Source: Dehalococcoidia bacterium UBA3254 (GTDB lineage Bacteria > Chloroflexota > Dehalococcoidia > Dehalococcoidales > UBA3254). From it: 8,788 nt of DNA. The position numbers and the translations under genes were made by a program. The notes beneath the pieces are model-generated. The model ran no database searches, was not told where the DNA came from, and saw only the letters and a program-made list of their open reading frames with translations. Of this stretch, positions 5,556-8,788 are shown one piece after another. The stretch covers positions 1 to 8,788 of the forward strand of contig DEUU01000326.1 in the NCBI GenBank assembly GCA_002362735.1, in the 5' to 3' direction. Position 1 is the first letter of the stretch, and each line of letters begins with the position of its first letter.

Positions 5556-5584
5556 ATTATAGCTTTTGCCCATAAATGAACTTT
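5556..5584 (-). promoter_or_regulatory. putative promoter of the methyltransferase gene
   Basis: On the minus strand TATAAT (complement of 5556-5561) is a perfect -10 box about 37 bp before the start codon. The -35 region (AAAGTT at 17 bp, complement of 5579-5584) is weak. It stands back to back with the promoter of the zinc-ribbon operon in a 187-bp divergent gap. Confidence 0.5.
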
Positions 5585-5631
5585 CATTCTTAATATCCTA
5601 TTTGGGATTATCATTATTCTTTTGTTTCTGC

Positions 5632-5661
5632 TTGACAGCCTAATGTTTGATAAGATACCAT
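5632..5661 (+). promoter_or_regulatory. putative promoter of the zinc-ribbon operon
   Basis: TTGACA at 5632-5637 is a perfect -35 box. The best -10 at acceptable spacing is TACCAT at 5656-5661 (18 bp, four of six bases); GATACC at 5654-5659 is an alternative. The first gene starts at 5707. Confidence 0.5.
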
Positions 5662-5706
5662 TAAGGTCACATCTATCCGAAAACTTGAGAATTAAGAGGT
5701 TGGACT

Positions 5707-6036
5707 ATGCCAGGTTTTAAGCAGCCCTGTAGATATTGCGACAAACTAGTTCCACCCGATTCAACGACGTGTCCTTACTGCGCTAAAGTCAACCCTATAG
5801 GACCGTTAAGATGCCCGAAATGTCGTGCACCGATTCAAAAAGATTATAAGTCCTGCAGCAGTTGTGGGCTTTCTCTGGAAATTACCTGTCCCAATTGTGG
5901 AAAAGCCACCTTTTTTGGCGACTACTGTCAAAGCTGCGGTAACCAGCTCGTGGTCAAATGTCCCAACAAGAGATGTCAAACGGTGCAGCCGCCTGTCAGT
6001 AATAAATGCATCAAATGCGGAAAACCCTTGAAATAG
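5707..6036 (+). CDS. protein made of four tandem zinc ribbons
   Basis: A 109-residue protein that is almost entirely zinc ribbons. Four consecutive CxxC...CxxC units are visible: Cys8/11/22/25, Cys36/39/50/53, Cys61/64/74/77 and Cys85/90/101/104. The last unit opens with a wider C-x4-C knuckle (CPNKRC). All sixteen cysteines are present, so four structural zinc ions are expected. No enzyme domain, signal peptide or membrane segment is seen; such proteins act as protein- or nucleic-acid-binding adaptors, but no partner can be named. AAGAGG at 5694-5699 lies 7 bp before the ATG. The next gene, which also carries zinc ribbons, begins only 19 bp after the stop, so the two are surely co-transcribed. 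It belongs to the broad double-zinc-ribbon group; orthology is not claimed. Confidence 0.85.
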   Translation: MPGFKQPCRYCDKLVPPDSTTCPYCAKVNPIGPLRCPKCRAPIQKDYKSCSSCGLSLEITCPNCGKATFFGDYCQSCGNQLVVKCPNKRCQTVQPPVSNKCIKCGKPLK

Positions 6037-6055
6037 TAAACATGGGAGGTCGATT

Positions 6056-6724
6056 ATGGCATTAAAACCTTTCACCAGCAATTTTGAAGACAACAGCACT
6101 GAAGCCGGATTCCAATTCACCTTCTTTTGCGATGCCTGCCGCGAAGGCTACAAGACTGATTTCACCGAAGCTAAATCCTATAAAAAAGGACGATTCTTCA
6201 GAGGATTAGGAGGAATTGTTGGCACCGCCGCTCAAATGACTGGCAAATTCGGCAACCTCGGATACGGAGTTGAGCGAGGTTCAGATATTTTAAGTGAAAG
6301 ATTCCATGGCATGTCTCCAGAATGGCACAAAGAGCACGAACAGGTTTTTGCATTAGCTCAAAATGAAGCTATGGGACATTTCCATCGATGTCCGCGGTGC
6401 AAAAAGTATGTTTGCGATAATGATTGGAATGAGGAAGCCGGACTCTGTGTGGTGGAAGCTCCGCGTGAAAGCACTGAGGTAGCCGCCGCCCGAGCGGACA
6501 AGATGGTTGAAGATATTAAAGCCAAGGCTGCTCAAACCCAGGTCTTTACGGGAAAGATAGAGCAAAGGCAGACCCTCTGCCCTCAATGCGGAAAACCTGC
6601 AGGTGAAGGAAAATTCTGCAATAACTGCGGCGCTCGTTTAGCGCTTACCAAATGTCCGCAGTGTGGAGCGCAGATTAATGCAGGAGGGAGATTCTGCGGC
6701 GAGTGCGGCGCTAAAGTGGGCTAG
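6056..6724 (+). CDS. zinc-ribbon protein with N-terminal CxxC domain and C-terminal double zinc ribbon
   Basis: A 222-residue protein. The N-terminal part has FFCDACREGYKT (Cys25, Cys28) and, further on, HRCPRCKKYVCDNDWNEEAGLC (Cys112, 115, 120, 131); the first pair probably joins the second across an inserted Gly-rich segment (49-75, RGLGGIVGTAAQ and following) that may pack as a helix pair. A charged Ala-rich linker (135-165) looks like a helix. The C-terminus is a textbook double zinc ribbon: Cys175/178/188/191 and Cys200/203/214/217. No catalytic motif or signal peptide is seen. GGGAGG at 6043-6048 lies 7 bp before the ATG and the gene is second in the zinc-ribbon operon. Its TAG stop lies in a CTAG that is also the stop of the opposing gene. 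A scaffold or adaptor role is inferred from domain content only. Confidence 0.85.
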   Translation: MALKPFTSNFEDNSTEAGFQFTFFCDACREGYKTDFTEAKSYKKGRFFRGLGGIVGTAAQMTGKFGNLGYGVERGSDILSERFHGMSPEWHKEHEQVFALAQNEAMGHFHRCPRCKKYVCDNDWNEEAGLCVVEAPRESTEVAAARADKMVEDIKAKAAQTQVFTGKIEQRQTLCPQCGKPAGEGKFCNNCGARLALTKCPQCGAQINAGGRFCGECGAKVG

Positions 6725-8019
6725 CCGGTTTTCACATTGGAATCTAATAATTGCGACACTGCCGCCTTCCACTGTTCCGGTGAATGATGCAACACTCTCC
6801 CGATAAAAAGATGGCGCAATTCCCGCAAAGATGGGATTTTTGCTATCGCCCTCTGATAACCGATATAGTCAGGAGAAGCCAGTTGCTGATCGGTTAAATA
6901 AATCGGCTCTCTGCGAAAATTCACTGATAGCAAATCACGGCTTATTTTTTTCAGTGTTTTATCCACCTCTATCTTCAATTCTTCCGGATTTTTTAATTTT
7001 GCATATTGTTCCCGTTCGATAATTTTGAAGAAATAGGTGGCTCTACCACTGCCATCGGCTGAGGTTGCTTCCATGGCAATGGCATTTCCGGGTTGAGACG
7101 GATCATTGCTAAAAACAGGGGCGAGGAACCAGATATATTCACTGGTTAAATCGCCCATCAGTCCTTTTTTAACGCCAATGCACATACGCTCTGCCTGCGA
7201 GATAGATTTCAAATATTCATACTCATCTTTAATTCCGAACTCGGTCAGCTTGTTTTCCAATTCAGACCACAAACCTGGAGAGATTGATTCAATATCCATG
7301 CGCCTCGCCGCCCGACCTTCTTTCATTAATCTGGCGATCCTTCTAATTGTCGAAGAGTCGAGAGCAGGGAACAACTCTTTCAACAACATTTGTATTTTGG
7401 TTGCAAGCTTGTTCAGTGCGTCATTCAACATTTTGTTACATTTATCCAGTTCCTGCCCCATTTTCGAAAATATGTAAACCTCTACATATTCCGTGGACAC
7501 TATCAAACTATAATTCTCCACCCGGACATTAACCAAATCGCTGTAAGGGATTCGGGTAAAATTGCCATCTTCCGTAATTATCACCAACCCCGTCTCATAT
7601 ATCCGCAGTTCGCATTTTCCGCTGGTTTTTTCCATTTTATTTTCATCTACGTACTTGAAGTCTGCTTCCACCCCTGACTTCAGAAGAGACTCATTCATTA
7701 ACAAGTCTTTCAGTATCACCTCGTTATTCAGATTATTAAAATCCCTGAAGAAATCTTCAAATTTATAGCCCAAATTAAAAAGAGCGAGCTTCTCTTTGGA
7801 GACGAGTTCGATCTCAATTTTATAATTAAGTTTAAGGACTTGAATGATATCCCGGTAGTGGATAAGCAGCGTCTCGCCGGACTCAGGTAGAACAGTCAAT
7901 TTTTCTTCATCCAGCATCAAAACGGCCGGTCCCTGGCTGATTTCCTGATCATCGCTTTCTTTTAACAAATAACTCCCGGGACATTCTATAATTGGCGGCA
8001 ATTTGTTTTCTTCATCCAT
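6721..8019 (-). CDS. hypothetical cytoplasmic protein with two predicted PH-like repeats
   Basis: A 432-residue protein I cannot name. Two stretches share a pattern of alternating beta strands ending in an amphipathic helix: about 30-110 (AVLMLDEEKLTVLP, LLIHYRDIIQVLKL, KIEIELVSKEKLALFNLG, then a helix from FEDFFRDF) and about 135-210 (CELRIYETGLVIITEDG, TRIPYSDLVNVRVE, SLIVSTEYVEVYIFS, then a helix). The order strand, 'Y-x-D-I/L', strand, helix resembles a tandem PH-like fold; this is my inference. After a basic helical region (222-245) comes a third domain (250-425) with WFLAPVF and ATYFFKIIERE strands and helical ends. No membrane segment, signal peptide or enzyme motif is seen. GGAGG lies 6 bp before the ATG and a TTGACT/TAAACT promoter stands upstream. 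It converges on the zinc-ribbon operon with a 4-bp overlap. Confidence 0.8.
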   Translation of the reverse strand: MDEENKLPPIIECPGSYLLKESDDQEISQGPAVLMLDEEKLTVLPESGETLLIHYRDIIQVLKLNYKIEIELVSKEKLALFNLGYKFEDFFRDFNNLNNEVILKDLLMNESLLKSGVEADFKYVDENKMEKTSGKCELRIYETGLVIITEDGNFTRIPYSDLVNVRVENYSLIVSTEYVEVYIFSKMGQELDKCNKMLNDALNKLATKIQMLLKELFPALDSSTIRRIARLMKEGRAARRMDIESISPGLWSELENKLTEFGIKDEYEYLKSISQAERMCIGVKKGLMGDLTSEYIWFLAPVFSNDPSQPGNAIAMEATSADGSGRATYFFKIIEREQYAKLKNPEELKIEVDKTLKKISRDLLSVNFRREPIYLTDQQLASPDYIGYQRAIAKIPSLRELRHLFIGRVLHHSPEQWKAAVSQLLDSNVKTG

Positions 8020-8058
8020 TTACGTCCTCCGTTTTAGCATCGAAGTAACTAAAATTTG

Positions 8059-8087
8059 AGTTTAATGGCTTTTCGAGAACAAGTCAA
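8059..8087 (-). promoter_or_regulatory. putative promoter of the 432-residue protein gene
   Basis: On the minus strand TTGACT (complement of 8082-8087) and TAAACT (complement of 8059-8064) are 17 bp apart, matching consensus at five and four of six bases. The start codon is about 40 bp downstream. Confidence 0.5.
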
Positions 8088-8178
8088 TTGGCCTAATATT
8101 TCTGTAAATTAACTTTAAAATCCAGGTGTGCTAATATTTAGACAATTACGCGTGTTTAGATCGACAGAAATTCCCATG

Positions 8179-8194
8179 ACTTTATATGTAAAGT
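8179..8194. promoter_or_regulatory. palindromic candidate operator upstream of the transporter gene
   Basis: ACTTTA at 8179-8184 and TAAAGT at 8189-8194 form a perfect inverted repeat around a 4-bp centre, 33 bp before the transporter ATG. Position and symmetry fit a repressor or activator site in the 208-bp divergent gap. No binding protein can be named. Confidence 0.35.
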
Positions 8195-8227
8195 TTACTC
8201 GTGCAATGAAGGGAACGCAATCTATTT

Positions 8228-8788
8228 ATGCCAAATAAATCCTGTTCGCAAGATATTCAGATAAAACACAGAAAATTATATTATGGTTGGATCATTGTCG
8301 CGTCCTGCACCCTGCTGGTTGGCTTGAGCACGGGTATGATATTCAGCTATAGCGTCTTTTTCAAGCCATTAGCAGACTATTTTAATTGGGACAGGGCCAC
8401 TGTCTCATTTATATACTCAGCAGCTTATTTCATTCGAGGCGCAGCCGGGATAGGTCTCGGCTGGTTAGCTGACAGGTACGGTGCAAGGATCGTCATGATT
8501 TTCTGCGGCATCATGGCCGGATTAGGGTATATCTTTTCCAGCCAGGTCAATTCTCTCTGGCAGATGATTCTCACCTTTGCTACTGTAGAAGCCATCGGTT
8601 TAAGCGGCGCTTTCGCTATCGGGACTACCCTTGTTTCCCGCTGGTTTAAACAAAAACGAGGTTTAGCTCTGGGCATTGTATCAGCTGGTTCCGGACTTGG
8701 CACATTAATTATCGTTCCCGGATCCGAGCGATTAGTCAGCCTGTTTAACTGGTCTTTTGCCTTTATCATTTTCGGAATTGCCTTAACA
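8228..8788 (+). CDS. major facilitator superfamily transporter, OFA-like, 3' end cut by the window
   Basis: The first 187 residues of an MFS permease; the frame stays open to the window edge, so roughly half of a usual 400-430-residue protein is present. A polar N-terminus (MPNKSCSQDIQIKHRKL) is followed by YYGWIIVASCTLLVGLSTGMIFSYSVFFKPL as helix 1. The loop between helices 2 and 3 carries the MFS signature GWLADRYGAR (residues 77-86). Further helices follow at about 88-103, 111-130, 145-163 and 172-187. The YGW opening, the SVFFKPL segment and SRWFKQKRGLALGI are typical of the oxalate/formate antiporter and monocarboxylate-transporter branch, so a small organic acid substrate is a reasonable guess. 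AAGGGA lies 13 bp before the ATG, a long spacing; the TGA at 8207-8209 closes the frame upstream and no better start is seen. Confidence 0.88.
   Translation, partial: MPNKSCSQDIQIKHRKLYYGWIIVASCTLLVGLSTGMIFSYSVFFKPLADYFNWDRATVSFIYSAAYFIRGAAGIGLGWLADRYGARIVMIFCGIMAGLGYIFSSQVNSLWQMILTFATVEAIGLSGAFAIGTTLVSRWFKQKRGLALGIVSAGSGLGTLIIVPGSERLVSLFNWSFAFIIFGIALT

Noticed and set aside
5806..6120. Open frames on both strands overlapping the first zinc-ribbon gene
   Set aside because: The plus-strand frame with sixteen regularly spaced cysteines is plainly the coding one; the others are shadows.
8425..8769. A 114-codon minus-strand frame opposite the transporter
   Set aside because: The plus strand encodes clear MFS helices and the signature loop; the reverse reading is Pro/Arg-rich shadow sequence.
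1..8788. CRISPR array, transposon ends or tRNA genes
   Set aside because: No regularly spaced repeats, transposase-like protein, long terminal inverted repeats or tRNA-like cloverleaf were seen on either strand.

Overview
The window is bacterial chromosomal DNA, moderately AT-leaning, with compact genes on both strands, Shine-Dalgarno sites of the GGAGG type and sigma70-like promoters. No rRNA, tRNA, CRISPR array, insertion sequence, integrase or phage structural gene is visible. A PolX polymerase with a PHP domain, a small MerR/BldC-type helix-turn-helix protein, an MWHH-type methyltransferase and multi-zinc-ribbon proteins would fit a Chloroflexota lineage such as Dehalococcoidia. That placement is an impression from protein style, not a tested assignment.

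Layout. 1-1412 (+): the C-terminal four fifths of a PolX-family DNA polymerase with all catalytic residues of the polymerase and PHP domains, but with an in-frame TAG just upstream of the second helix-hairpin-helix, so the gene looks split, frameshifted or misassembled at its 5' side. 1507-1908 (+): a small cupin. 1905-2399 (-): a membrane-anchored unknown protein that shares a TTAA with the cupin, each gene stopping inside it. 2594-2977 (-): a small protein joining an incomplete zinc-ribbon knuckle to a GreA-type coiled coil with the acidic tip intact and no GreA C-terminal domain. 3178-3651 (-): a stand-alone pseudo-receiver with Asn at the phospho-acceptor site. 3950-4195 (-): a small winged-helix DNA-binding protein whose start codon lies in an 18-bp tandem duplication. 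4205-4648: gene-free, with a possible promoter, two tiny ORFs and a clear intrinsic terminator just upstream of 4649-4933 (+), a small exported or membrane-anchored protein. 4965-5519 (-): a class I SAM-dependent methyltransferase. 5707-6036 and 6056-6724 (+): a two-gene zinc-ribbon operon, followed in convergent orientation by 6721-8019 (-), a 432-residue cytoplasmic protein with two predicted PH-like repeats; the last two genes share a CTAG as their stop codons. 8228 to the end (+): the start of an OFA-like major facilitator transporter, cut by the window edge.

How they fit together. Most genes seem to be single transcription units with their own promoters; only the two zinc-ribbon genes form a clear operon. 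A regulatory theme runs through 2594-4195: three small proteins that could act on RNA polymerase, on a protein partner or on DNA. The most unusual items are the GreA-tip protein, the pseudo-receiver, the attenuator-like leader at 4374-4648, and the zinc-ribbon/PH-like convergent cluster. No complete, obvious new defence or metabolic system can be proved from this sequence alone.
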